Source: Clostridia bacterium
Lineage (GTDB): Bacteria > Bacillota > Clostridia > Oscillospirales > CAG-272
Direction: 5' to 3'
Assembly: GCA_900763885.1 (NCBI GenBank)
Contig: CAAFLY010000214.1
Span: forward strand, 1-13,427
Length of the DNA: 13,427 nt
The notes below the pieces were generated by a model, which did not search any database, had not been told where the DNA came from, and was given only the letters and a program-made list of their open reading frames with translations. The position numbers and the translations under genes were made by a program. Positions within the stretch are counted from its first letter, which is position 1. Each line of letters begins with the position of its first letter. Below, piece by piece: positions 1 through 7,824 of this stretch.

Positions 1-1472
1 AGACCGGCGATATACGCGCCGCACGCGACCGTTTTCGAGGTTGGGGCGTTGTATCCAAGCAGTCCCGCGAGAATCCCGGAGAGGACATCCCCGCTGCCGG
101 CCGTCGCCATACCGGGACAGCCGCGGTCGACAAAAAACGTATCCGTCCCGTCCGTCACCACCGTTACCGTTCCCTTGAGCAGAAGCGTCACCCCGCAATC
201 GGCAGCAAACGCCTCCGCGTGACGGACCGGATCGGCAAGCATATCCGCGATTTCCACCCCGGACAGCCGCTCAAATTCCTTCGGATGCGGTGTGAGCACC
301 ACCTCTGCCTCCGTATTGCGGAGAAGGCTTTTGCCGTTTTCTCCCATGCGCGAAAGGGTATTCAGTCCGTCCGCATCGATGAGAAGTCTGCCCCGATATG
401 TGGTCAGCACCTGTGTGAGGATCTGCTCGTACGCCGGATCCGTTCCCCAGCCCATGCCGATCGCCGCCGCGGTGGTGCCGGACAATGCCCGCTCAATCTC
501 GTCGGGGGTATAGCGCAGACTGCCATCCGCGTTTTCCGTGAGGGGGAATACGGTGCTCTCGAGGACATACCGTCCGACCAGCGGCGCCACCGATGCTCCG
601 ACCGCCAGCCGCACCACGCCGCATCCGCAGTGCAGCGCCGTTTTTCCGCACGCCGCGAGGGACACAGCCTCCGCCTCGCACGTCGGATCCGTCACCGTGG
701 ACCGCACCGCCGTACACGCGAGATCTGCCAGCTTTGCCGCGCCGCTGTAGAGACGGGAGCCGCCGAAAATCGTCACATAGCCGTATGTGCCCTTGTGGGA
801 ATCGTTCCGTCTCCGGCGCAGGACCGAGGCAAAATCGCCCCTATCCGGCACGCGTACCGATTTTCCCGCGATCGGAATCCCGATGTCGCACACCGTGATC
901 TTTCCGCAGAGATCCTTTGCCGCGCCGAGGAGATTGCCGTATTTCAGGCTGCCCATGACCACCGTCGCGTCCGCACGCACGCATTCCCCCGCCGCCTGCC
1001 CGGACAGTCCGTCCAGACCGCTTGGGATGTCGATCGCCACGATTTCCGCTCCGCTGTCGTTCATGGCACGGATCAGCTCCGCCGCGGAGGGTTCCGGGGT
1101 CCCGTGAAATCCGGTGCCGAACAGTCCGTCCACCAGCTGCCCATATCCACAGAGGGATTCCCCCTGCCATGTCCGCACCGGGATTCCCGCCTCTCTCACA
1201 CGGTTGAGATAGAATTGTCCCGCCGTGCTGCCCCTGTCCTGCCACCGGATCACCTCGCACGGGATCCCCGCCTCACGGAGACACAGGGCGAGCACATATC
1301 CGTCGCCGCCGTTGTTGCCTGTACCGCAGACGACGCCGACCCTGCCCCGCCACGCATGCGCGTTGTAGAGCGCATGACCCGCACGCTCGAGCAGTGTGAC
1401 CGCGGAGGTGCCGTTTTGGATCGTCTGCCGGTCGGATTCGCGCATCACGGTCGGAGATACCGCGTACCGCAT
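1..1472 (-). CDS. nnr: Bifunctional NAD(P)H-hydrate epimerase / ADP-dependent NAD(P)H-hydrate dehydratase (C-terminus cut by window edge)
   Basis: This cytoplasmic metabolite-repair enzyme converts damaged hydrated NAD(P)H back to NAD(P)H. The frame is open for 490 codons from an ATG at 1472 and has no stop before the window edge. The N-terminal epimerase (YjeF_N) domain, about residues 1-205, shows VVCGTGNNGGDGYV (47-60) and AIDIPSGLDG (146-155). The C-terminal ribokinase-like dehydratase domain, from about 225, shows IDADGLN (365-371), TPHPKEFERL (394-403) and GMATAGSGDVLSG (454-466), which is the nucleotide and catalytic motif. AGGTGG seven bases upstream supports ATG 1472. An in-frame ATG at 1505 would add 11 residues, but I see no good Shine-Dalgarno sequence for it. 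Residues of about 253-277 look like extra sequence between SGAAKLA and the conserved GCGVVRLAV strand. The gene lies 45 bp after the heparinase-like gene and is probably co-transcribed with it. Confidence 0.93.
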   Translation of the reverse strand, partial: MRYAVSPTVMRESDRQTIQNGTSAVTLLERAGHALYNAHAWRGRVGVVCGTGNNGGDGYVLALCLREAGIPCEVIRWQDRGSTAGQFYLNRVREAGIPVRTWQGESLCGYGQLVDGLFGTGFHGTPEPSAAELIRAMNDSGAEIVAIDIPSGLDGLSGQAAGECVRADATVVMGSLKYGNLLGAAKDLCGKITVCDIGIPIAGKSVRVPDRGDFASVLRRRRNDSHKGTYGYVTIFGGSRLYSGAAKLADLACTAVRSTVTDPTCEAEAVSLAACGKTALHCGCGVVRLAVGASVAPLVGRYVLESTVFPLTENADGSLRYTPDEIERALSGTTAAAIGMGWGTDPAYEQILTQVLTTYRGRLLIDADGLNTLSRMGENGKSLLRNTEAEVVLTPHPKEFERLSGVEIADMLADPVRHAEAFAADCGVTLLLKGTVTVVTDGTDTFFVDRGCPGMATAGSGDVLSGILAGLLGYNAPTSKTVACGAYIAG

Positions 1473-1517
1473 CGTTATACCACCTGCCTTATCTTCCTGT
1501 TCCATCGCTTTGCCGGA

Positions 1518-3356
1518 CTATTCCGCTACCGCCGTCATCGTGAACGTCCCGGTTCTCCAATGCGCCGCGGTCACGTCGATCCGGTGGAGCATATCCCGCT
1601 TCCATTCCGCGATGAGCTTGCCGTCCCCCTCCAAATCCACCGGAACCACCGACAGAGTAAGCGGCTCGTCGGAAGAAGAAGTGAAGGTCACGCGTACCCT
1701 GGCGGCCGGGAAATAGAGCGTGTTTCCGTCGATCTGCGGCGCGTCCACGGTCATCCAGTGCCACGATACCGCCTTGTCCCCCGTTAGCGCAAGCTCGTCC
1801 ACCACCGCCGCGCCGTTGTCCGTCAGATACGATGTGCGTCTGTATCTCTCAATCCCCGCCTCCGCGGGATAGGCACGGGTCAGCGCATAGGAGATCCGCC
1901 CGCCGTCATATACGGGATCCGCAGCGGCAAATTCCCGTCCGGCACGCTCCTCCACACCGCCGATCACGGGCAGATTGTGGTATACGGAACGCATGGTCCA
2001 GAGCGTGTACCGCTTGTCGGAGAAGGTCGTTTTCGTGTAGGTCGCCACCCCGCCGTCGATGAATACCGGCTCTTCCCCGCGGAACAGGACCACATTGCCG
2101 ACATCGTTGTGGTTGTGGCTCTCCGCGTTGTGACCGCCCTTTGCCGCGAGCTCTAAGCCCGTCTGCGCGTCCTTGGCGATAAAGACCTGCAGATCCGGGT
2201 AGTAGATCCGGTTTTCCGCCGTGTAGGGAGCCGTCTCCGGCTTTTCCTCCAGCAGATTCTTGATGAGCCGATACGGCGTTGTCACGCTCCAGAACCGATA
2301 CGGCGCATCCGACCAGAGAGACGCCGCCATCGCCGTGAGCTTATCGGAGCGGACCCGCCTGCCAATGCGCGCGATCGACCGGGCATCCGCACGCATCCGA
2401 TGGGGCGCGTCCGCGAAATTGACATAGGTATCCCCCATCAGCCGGAAATCCGCAATGTACTCGCCCATCCTTTTCACAAGCGGCTCGTCAAATATGTCCA
2501 CCCTGCCGCCGGTCAGATCGTACAGCACCTCAAGACAGTCGAAATACGATGCCCCCGCCACACCCCAGTAGCTCGGTCCCTCGTCACAGCCGCCGTCCTC
2601 CGGGTAATCGCGCGTGAACCGATCGAGGATCACCATCGCCTTTTCCACACCAAAGGTCCGCTTGTCCGGCGCAGTCTCCGTGAGCAGAATGGTCGTCAGC
2701 ACGTTCGAGACGATCCACGGCGTCCAGTTGTTGAGCGTATTGCCCCGGCTGCCCTGCCACCACATCGAATCGGAATAGGTGTAAAACGGCGTCAAAATCC
2801 GTTCGCGCAGTCTGCCTAAGATCCGGCGGCGGATCACAGGGGTCACGCGGTCGAGAATCTCCGGCACCAGATGCACGATGAGCGCGAGATCGGCTCCCGT
2901 AGCGGCGGCAAACAGGTCGATGTAGAAGATGTCATCGTCCTCCCCATAGCCAAGCGCGTCCGGCAATGCCTGCCATTTCCCGTGACGCGGATTGTTGTGC
3001 GCCGGGATGACCCAGGTCGCCTCGTCGCAGATCGCCCAGAGGTAGTCGATGAGCAGATCCGTGAATCTGCCCGCCCTCTCCGCGTATTCCGCCAGAGCCA
3101 GAACCAAAGCGGCGTTGCGGCGGGTGAAATATGGTCCCTCGTACCGATTGCGGTTGCCGTTTTCCGTGTATTCCCGATAGAGCGACGCGGGTAAAAACGG
3201 CACAGGCTTCTGCAGCTGCTCCTCCGCCAGCGCAATGATCCCGGAAAAGTCCGCGTCGGCAAGCGATTTCTCCTTATCGGAGAACAGGCGCGCGGCATCG
3301 TACGGCAGAACCCACCCGTCGGCGTGCAGATTTCTCATCTCAAATAGCTTTCCCAT
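1518..3356 (-). CDS. Heparinase II/III-like polysaccharide lyase family protein
   Basis: The 612-residue protein resembles heparinase II/III-type enzymes, which cleave uronic-acid polysaccharides or oligosaccharides by beta-elimination. An alpha-helical toroid region (about 60-360) carries NNWTPWIVSN (209-218) and GGCDEGPSYWG (255-265). A C-terminal beta-rich domain has GGHNAESHNHNDVGNVVLF (407-425), the family's His/Asn-rich active or metal-site segment, followed by VFIDGG and NLPVIGG (461-467). There is no signal peptide or membrane segment, so it is probably intracellular and would act on imported oligosaccharides. The ATG at 3356 is 7 bp after the GH36 stop, and the AAAGGA of its ribosome binding site overlaps the end of that gene, so the two are probably translationally coupled. 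The substrate cannot be read from the sequence; glycosaminoglycan or alginate-like uronates are only candidates from the family. Confidence 0.87.
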   Translation of the reverse strand: MGKLFEMRNLHADGWVLPYDAARLFSDKEKSLADADFSGIIALAEEQLQKPVPFLPASLYREYTENGNRNRYEGPYFTRRNAALVLALAEYAERAGRFTDLLIDYLWAICDEATWVIPAHNNPRHGKWQALPDALGYGEDDDIFYIDLFAAATGADLALIVHLVPEILDRVTPVIRRRILGRLRERILTPFYTYSDSMWWQGSRGNTLNNWTPWIVSNVLTTILLTETAPDKRTFGVEKAMVILDRFTRDYPEDGGCDEGPSYWGVAGASYFDCLEVLYDLTGGRVDIFDEPLVKRMGEYIADFRLMGDTYVNFADAPHRMRADARSIARIGRRVRSDKLTAMAASLWSDAPYRFWSVTTPYRLIKNLLEEKPETAPYTAENRIYYPDLQVFIAKDAQTGLELAAKGGHNAESHNHNDVGNVVLFRGEEPVFIDGGVATYTKTTFSDKRYTLWTMRSVYHNLPVIGGVEERAGREFAAADPVYDGGRISYALTRAYPAEAGIERYRRTSYLTDNGAAVVDELALTGDKAVSWHWMTVDAPQIDGNTLYFPAARVRVTFTSSSDEPLTLSVVPVDLEGDGKLIAEWKRDMLHRIDVTAAHWRTGTFTMTAVAE

Positions 3357-3363
3357 ATGTCCG

Positions 3364-5334
3364 TTATCCTTTCGTATAGAACCAGATCCGTCCCGTGCGG
3401 CGCGGCAGAGTCACTGTAAAGCCGTTCCGCAGCGCGTCGGCGGTTTTTTGGCATGTGTTGCCGTCCTCGTCCGTGAAGGTGTAGACCGCGCCGTCCTCGA
3501 TGTACAGAGAGAAGGTCGCCGTATCGTCCTCGACCAGCGTATTGCGGATCACCTGCACAAATCCTTCCCTCTCGCCGTCAAACTGCATCGCGTACCAGTC
3601 GTGGGCGTCGGCGTCCGTTTCCGTGAGCGGATAATAGTCACAAGACAGCTCCATCTCCGCCGCGCGCCGCCACAATGCCTGCATCCGTCTTGCTCTGGCG
3701 CAGTCTGCCTCACCTGCCGTATAGTGGAGCATATCGGTGAGAGACGGGGCCATCGCGTTTTCATAGGCAAATTCATCCGGGATCGGGTGATCGCCGCCGC
3801 CATAGGTCCCGTCCGGCCGATCCCAGCTCATGTTGTGCGCCCGGAAATACGGGATCCACGAAAACATCGTCCGGTGCTGCTTCTGCTTGATCGGATGATT
3901 GCCATAGCCGACGTCCGTATAGTGGAGCGGGACCGCGCGGCGCATGGTATCGAGATCGTTTCGCCGTCCGCCGCTGGCGCAGGAATCGATCCACAGTCCC
4001 GGATTCCGGCGGATCAGCTCGTCCCAATAGCGCAGATACCCCTGTACGTGGTGATTTTCGACCGCGCCGATCCGCTCCTCCGATTCCGCCGCCGCAAAGC
4101 ATGGCAGAGGGGAGAAATTGAAGTCCTGCCGATACACGCGCACGCCGGAGGACTTGATCAGCCCGTCCACGTGATCGATGAGCCACGCAAGCGCCGCCGG
4201 ATTGCCGAGATCGAGGAGATGATTGTCGCCATGGTGGGCAGGATCGTCCTCCCGCGGTTCCGGAATGGGCAGGAGCCAGTCGTGGTGCTGCTCATGGAGC
4301 CATGTGCCGGTGACCACGCGCTCCGGCTCGAACCAGAGAAGAAACCGCACATCGTTTTCCCGACACAATTCGCCAATCGGCGCCAGACCACGCGGGAATC
4401 TTGCGGGATCCGGCTCCCAGGTACCGATGTAGGGCCAGTTGCCGCCGCACGGATACCAGCCCGCGTCGATCCACCAGATGTCCGGACGGATTCCGTTTCG
4501 GAGATATGCTTTGAGCGCGCCGCACTGGTTCTCCTCCGTTGCTCCGGTGAACTCCGGCATGCCCTCGGCGCAGAAATTGTGCATACAGCAGTACGGCGCA
4601 AGCGGTACTCCGTTCTCACGCGGCAGAATGTGCGCCATGTACCACCGCCGCCACAGATTCCGGCCTCGCGCCTCGTCTCCGGTATAACACAGCATCGTCA
4701 CCGATGGCGTGCGGATCGTCTCGCCGGGATAGAGCTTCATGTGACACCGCCGCTGTCCGACCAGATATTCCGCGCCCTGCTCCGTACGACGCACCGATGC
4801 CTGCCACATCGCCGGATATCCGATCCCGACGCGCACGCCGTATTCTGCAAAGCGCAGGATCATATAGGGCGCCGCGCCGTGACAGGAGGTACCGTCGTCC
4901 GGGAAGATGGTGTAGGGCTCGTCCGTCACCGGCTCCGTGAACCACGTATACCCCTCCTCGTCGCAGGTATCGCCGTTGCTGTGGACAAAGTGCGGTTCGC
5001 TCCCGGAAAGCACACCGCCGATACGGATGTCGGAGAGAATTCCGGTATCCGTCTGTCCGCGGTTGGTGAATGTCGCCGTCCATTCGCGCACCGGATAGTC
5101 GCGGTACTCCGTCTCCGTCAGCCGGATCTCCAAACCTTCCGGAGAGATACCGGTGTATTCATAACGCAGAATGCTCGCGTCGGCGTAGGAATACGCGCTT
5201 GTCGGATGAAAGTCCGCCGGGATCCCGTCCACGATCCGATCGCCGTACCGAAAATGGATCGGTAGAGCCGTAGGCTCCCGGGATGGAAATACGGCAGCCG
5301 CGCGGGTGAAGTCCGATTTCGTGGGGTATGTCAT
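3364..5334 (-). CDS. GH36-type alpha-galactosidase-like glycoside hydrolase
   Basis: The 656-residue protein matches glycoside hydrolase clan D, family 36 (melibiase type), retaining enzymes that remove alpha-linked galactose or N-acetylgalactosamine. An N-terminal beta-sandwich (about 1-230) precedes a TIM barrel with WIDAGWY (288-294) and LWFEPERV (333-340). The putative nucleophile is Asp404 in YRQDFN, and the putative acid/base is Asp460 in SCASGGRRND. A C-terminal beta domain follows. The classical GH36 nucleophile context is KWDMNR and the acid/base context is CxxGGGRFD, so this is a divergent subgroup and the sugar specificity is open. There is no signal peptide, which suggests cytoplasmic action. 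GAGGAGG eight bases before the ATG is a very strong ribosome binding site. The gene starts 39 bp after recG and is followed at once by the heparinase-like gene, which suggests joint breakdown of one glycan. Confidence 0.9.
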   Translation of the reverse strand: MTYPTKSDFTRAAAVFPSREPTALPIHFRYGDRIVDGIPADFHPTSAYSYADASILRYEYTGISPEGLEIRLTETEYRDYPVREWTATFTNRGQTDTGILSDIRIGGVLSGSEPHFVHSNGDTCDEEGYTWFTEPVTDEPYTIFPDDGTSCHGAAPYMILRFAEYGVRVGIGYPAMWQASVRRTEQGAEYLVGQRRCHMKLYPGETIRTPSVTMLCYTGDEARGRNLWRRWYMAHILPRENGVPLAPYCCMHNFCAEGMPEFTGATEENQCGALKAYLRNGIRPDIWWIDAGWYPCGGNWPYIGTWEPDPARFPRGLAPIGELCRENDVRFLLWFEPERVVTGTWLHEQHHDWLLPIPEPREDDPAHHGDNHLLDLGNPAALAWLIDHVDGLIKSSGVRVYRQDFNFSPLPCFAAAESEERIGAVENHHVQGYLRYWDELIRRNPGLWIDSCASGGRRNDLDTMRRAVPLHYTDVGYGNHPIKQKQHRTMFSWIPYFRAHNMSWDRPDGTYGGGDHPIPDEFAYENAMAPSLTDMLHYTAGEADCARARRMQALWRRAAEMELSCDYYPLTETDADAHDWYAMQFDGEREGFVQVIRNTLVEDDTATFSLYIEDGAVYTFTDEDGNTCQKTADALRNGFTVTLPRRTGRIWFYTKG

Positions 5335-5373
5335 ACTGTTGGCCTCCTCAATATTGTATCTGTCCGATGGGAT

Positions 5374-7536
5374 TCAGTTTCCGGTATTGTCAGCCTCATT
5401 TTCCCTGCGCAGCCGGTCGAGTTGGAGTCGGATCGCGGGCATGGCGGACAGGGTGGGATCCCGGTCGATCACCGCGCGCGCCAGAGACACGCTTTCCTCA
5501 ATGAGGTTGCTGTCTCTGCAGGACGCCGCGAGCCGGAATCGATCCTCACCGTGCTGTCTCGTGCCGCTGCCTGTGATGAAGTCGCCCGGACCGCGCAGTG
5601 CCAGATCCATTTCCGCGATCTCGTAGCCGTCCGTGTATTTTTTGATCACGCGCAGCCGCTCCAGGGAGGATTCCTGCGTGCTGTCCGTCACCATGACAAA
5701 GTACGATTTCGCCTGTCCTCTGCCGACCCGACCGCGCAGCTGATGGAGCTGGGACAGTCCGAACCGTTCCGCGTTTTCGACGATCATGAGCGTGGCGTTC
5801 GGAACGTTCACACCGACCTCGATCACCGTTGTGGAAACCAGCACATCGACCGCCCCGGCAACAAAGCGGCGCATCACCTCTTCCTTATCCGCCGGACGCA
5901 TCTTTCCGTGTACAAATGCCACCGACAGCTCCGGCAGCTCCTGTGCCAGCGTTTCCGCATAGGCGACGGCGGCTTTGAGCGGCGGTTTCTCCTCCTCCGG
6001 CTCTAAGGTGAGCTGCATATTGGCAAGATCCTCGGGATCCGCGCTTGCTTTTTCCTCCGGCTCCGCTTCCTCCACCGCGGGACAGACCACGTATGTCTGG
6101 TGACCCTCCGCCTTCTGTTTCCGGATGAAGCCAATGAGCCGCTCGTGGAAGGTGCTGTCCACAAGGAATGTGTCGATCTTCTGGCGTCCGGCGGGCATTT
6201 CGTCGAGCACGGAGCGGGACAGTCCGCCGTATGCGACAAGGGACAGGGTGCGCGGGATCGGGGTCGCGCTCATCACGAGACAGTGGCAGCCGTCCCCCTT
6301 GTCGAGGATCGCCGCGCGTTCCATGACCCCGAATCGGTGCTGCTCGTCGATAATGACCATGCCAAGGCGGTCGATCACCACGGATTCCGTGAGCAGCGCG
6401 TGGGTGCCGATGATGACATCCACCTTACCGCTGCCGTCGATGGTCAACGTCTCGTCCGTCAGCGCGTCTGTGATCTGCGCACGCTTCTTCTTCGGGGTCG
6501 ATCCGGTGAGCAGCTCCGCGCGGATACCCAGTCCGGCAAACAGCGGTGCCAGATCGGCATGATGCTGTGCGGCCAAAATCTCCGTCGGGACCAGAAGCGC
6601 GGCTCGGTATCCGTTTTTCACCGCCAGATACGCGCCTGCCGCCGCCACGACCGTTTTCCCGCTGCCCACGTCGCCGATGAGGATCCGGTTCATGCGGTTC
6701 TTTCCGGACACGTCCGCCGCGATCTCCGCGATGGCACGGGACTGCGCGCCGGTCAGGGAGTAGGGCAGAAGCGCCGTCAGCGGTGTGGTATCGGTGTCCG
6801 CCATGACGCATGGATTCGGCTTTGCTTCTCCGGCACCGCTCTGCGCCATACAGAGAAACTGGAGGAACAGCTCCTCAAAGACCAGCCGCCGTTTTGCCCG
6901 CTCAAGGTGCGCCATATTCTCCGGACGATGGAGCGCGTGGATCATATAGGACCGTGCCGGGAGCGCCATCCGCTGCAAAATCTCCGGCGGCAGGGTTTCC
7001 GTGATCTCCGCCCCGCAGAGCCGCAGCGCCTCGCCCGTCATCTGGTGCATCTGCTTTTGCCGGATCCCGCCGGGCAGCGAATACACCGGAACGATGGACG
7101 GCAGCGGCTTATCCTCCGAAAACGGCTCGTAGATCGGATTGGCGGTCTGCATTTTCCCGTTCGGCGCACGGTTATATTTGCCGAAAAACCGATACGTCGC
7201 GCCGATGTGGAACGCTTCCCGCACGTAGGGCATATTGAAGTAGGTGATCTCCAGCGTCCCCGATTCGTCGAACACGCGGAATTTCGTCAGGCTCATGCCC
7301 CGCCGGATCACACGGAACTGCGGTTCGGTCGCGACGGTGGCAAGAATGGCGGCAGGTCTTCCCTCCTCCAGATCGCATAGGCGCGCGATGGGAACAATGG
7401 TGCCGCGATCCTGATACGCCCGGGGAAAATCGAGCACGAGGTCGCCAAGGGTCCGTATCCCCGCCTTTTCCAGTGCCGCACGCCGCGCGTCTCCCACGCC
7501 GGAGAGTGCCAGCACACTTGTATTCCAGTTTCCCAT
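5374..7536 (-). CDS. recG: ATP-dependent DNA helicase RecG
   Basis: RecG is a superfamily 2 helicase that drives branch migration and regresses stalled replication forks. With the ATG at 7536 the protein has 720 residues. Visible parts are an N-terminal helix-hairpin region (LSGVGDARRAALEKAGI), an OB-fold wedge domain at about 59-121, Walker A GDVGSGKT (288-295), the Walker B box DEQH (397-400), SATP (423-426), and motif VI QLRGRVGRG (599-607). The C-terminal segment RGPGDFITGSGTRQHG corresponds to the RecG-specific TRG motif region. An in-frame GTG at 7593 would add 19 residues, but the family N-terminus fits the ATG, which has G-rich sequence just upstream. An acidic stretch at about 490-518 (EEAEPEEKASADPEDLAN and following) is inserted between helicase motifs. 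It heads the leftward operon, with a promoter at 7665-7693. Confidence 0.96.
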   Translation of the reverse strand: MGNWNTSVLALSGVGDARRAALEKAGIRTLGDLVLDFPRAYQDRGTIVPIARLCDLEEGRPAAILATVATEPQFRVIRRGMSLTKFRVFDESGTLEITYFNMPYVREAFHIGATYRFFGKYNRAPNGKMQTANPIYEPFSEDKPLPSIVPVYSLPGGIRQKQMHQMTGEALRLCGAEITETLPPEILQRMALPARSYMIHALHRPENMAHLERAKRRLVFEELFLQFLCMAQSGAGEAKPNPCVMADTDTTPLTALLPYSLTGAQSRAIAEIAADVSGKNRMNRILIGDVGSGKTVVAAAGAYLAVKNGYRAALLVPTEILAAQHHADLAPLFAGLGIRAELLTGSTPKKKRAQITDALTDETLTIDGSGKVDVIIGTHALLTESVVIDRLGMVIIDEQHRFGVMERAAILDKGDGCHCLVMSATPIPRTLSLVAYGGLSRSVLDEMPAGRQKIDTFLVDSTFHERLIGFIRKQKAEGHQTYVVCPAVEEAEPEEKASADPEDLANMQLTLEPEEEKPPLKAAVAYAETLAQELPELSVAFVHGKMRPADKEEVMRRFVAGAVDVLVSTTVIEVGVNVPNATLMIVENAERFGLSQLHQLRGRVGRGQAKSYFVMVTDSTQESSLERLRVIKKYTDGYEIAEMDLALRGPGDFITGSGTRQHGEDRFRLAASCRDSNLIEESVSLARAVIDRDPTLSAMPAIRLQLDRLRRENEADNTGN

Positions 7537-7664
7537 ATTCCCGCCGCCTTTTTCTTCGGGGATACGCTGAATCGTTCGCGATTTTCGCACCACATGGCTC
7601 GTCTACGCGGTCCCTTCCCGCAAAAAGCAGCCGACCATCAGCGTTTCCGTATCTATGTATCGTT

Positions 7665-7693
7665 ATCATACCATATCGTTCCCCCGTTTGCAA
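7665..7693 (-). promoter_or_regulatory. Sigma-A-type promoter for recG and the leftward operon
   Basis: On the minus strand TTGCAA (7688-7693) and TATGAT (7665-7670) are separated by exactly 17 bp. Transcription would start near 7658, giving a leader of about 120 nt before the recG ATG. The -35 box lies 19 bp from the -35 box of the divergent acetyltransferase promoter. Confidence 0.72.
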
Positions 7694-7712
7694 GAGTTTT
7701 TTCCGTTTCCCC

Positions 7713-7741
7713 TTGACGGCGGCGCGATTCTTTTATATAAT
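7713..7741 (+). promoter_or_regulatory. Near-consensus sigma-A promoter for the AAC(3)-family gene
   Basis: TTGACG (7713-7718) and a perfect TATAAT (7736-7741) are separated by 17 bp. The expected start is near 7748, so the leader is about 77 nt. It is the closest to consensus of the promoters I found here and suggests strong constitutive expression unless the leader or a repressor intervenes. Confidence 0.85.
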
Positions 7742-7756
7742 AGGAGACAACCGTCC

Positions 7757-7800
7757 CGCGGCGCGTTTGGAGAAAAGCCTTTTTCACTCCTCCCGCCGCG
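7757..7800 (+). promoter_or_regulatory. Stem-loop in the leader of the AAC(3)-family mRNA
   Basis: CGCGGCG (7757-7763) pairs with CGCCGCG (7794-7800). Inside this stem GGAG (7769-7772) pairs with CTCC (7787-7790), and an A-run can face a T-run at the tip. The structure fills most of the leader and ends just before the ribosome binding site AGGAAAGGA. No uridine tract follows and no leader peptide with an ATG is visible, so it may stabilise the RNA or tune translation rather than terminate transcription. Confidence 0.5.
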
Positions 7801-7824
7801 CACACCGCAGGAAAGGAATAGCAT

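Noticed and set aside
219..1787. 522-residue plus-strand open frame opposite nnr
   Set aside because: It spans the ends of two real minus-strand genes, has Arg/His/Pro-rich composition with no recognisable motif, and reads antisense to well-supported families.
3235..5265. 676-residue plus-strand open frame opposite the GH36 gene
   Set aside because: The length comes from GC-rich codon bias of the gene on the other strand. No family features and no ribosome binding site are visible.
5335..5440. Possible internal promoter before the GH36 gene (TACAAT in the 39-bp gap)
   Set aside because: At a spacing of 17 bp the -35 position reads GAAACT, a poor match, and there is no extended -10 TG, so support is too weak.
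6100..7380. 426-residue plus-strand open frame opposite recG
   Set aside because: Antisense shadow of a certain RecG gene; His/Arg-rich with no domain.
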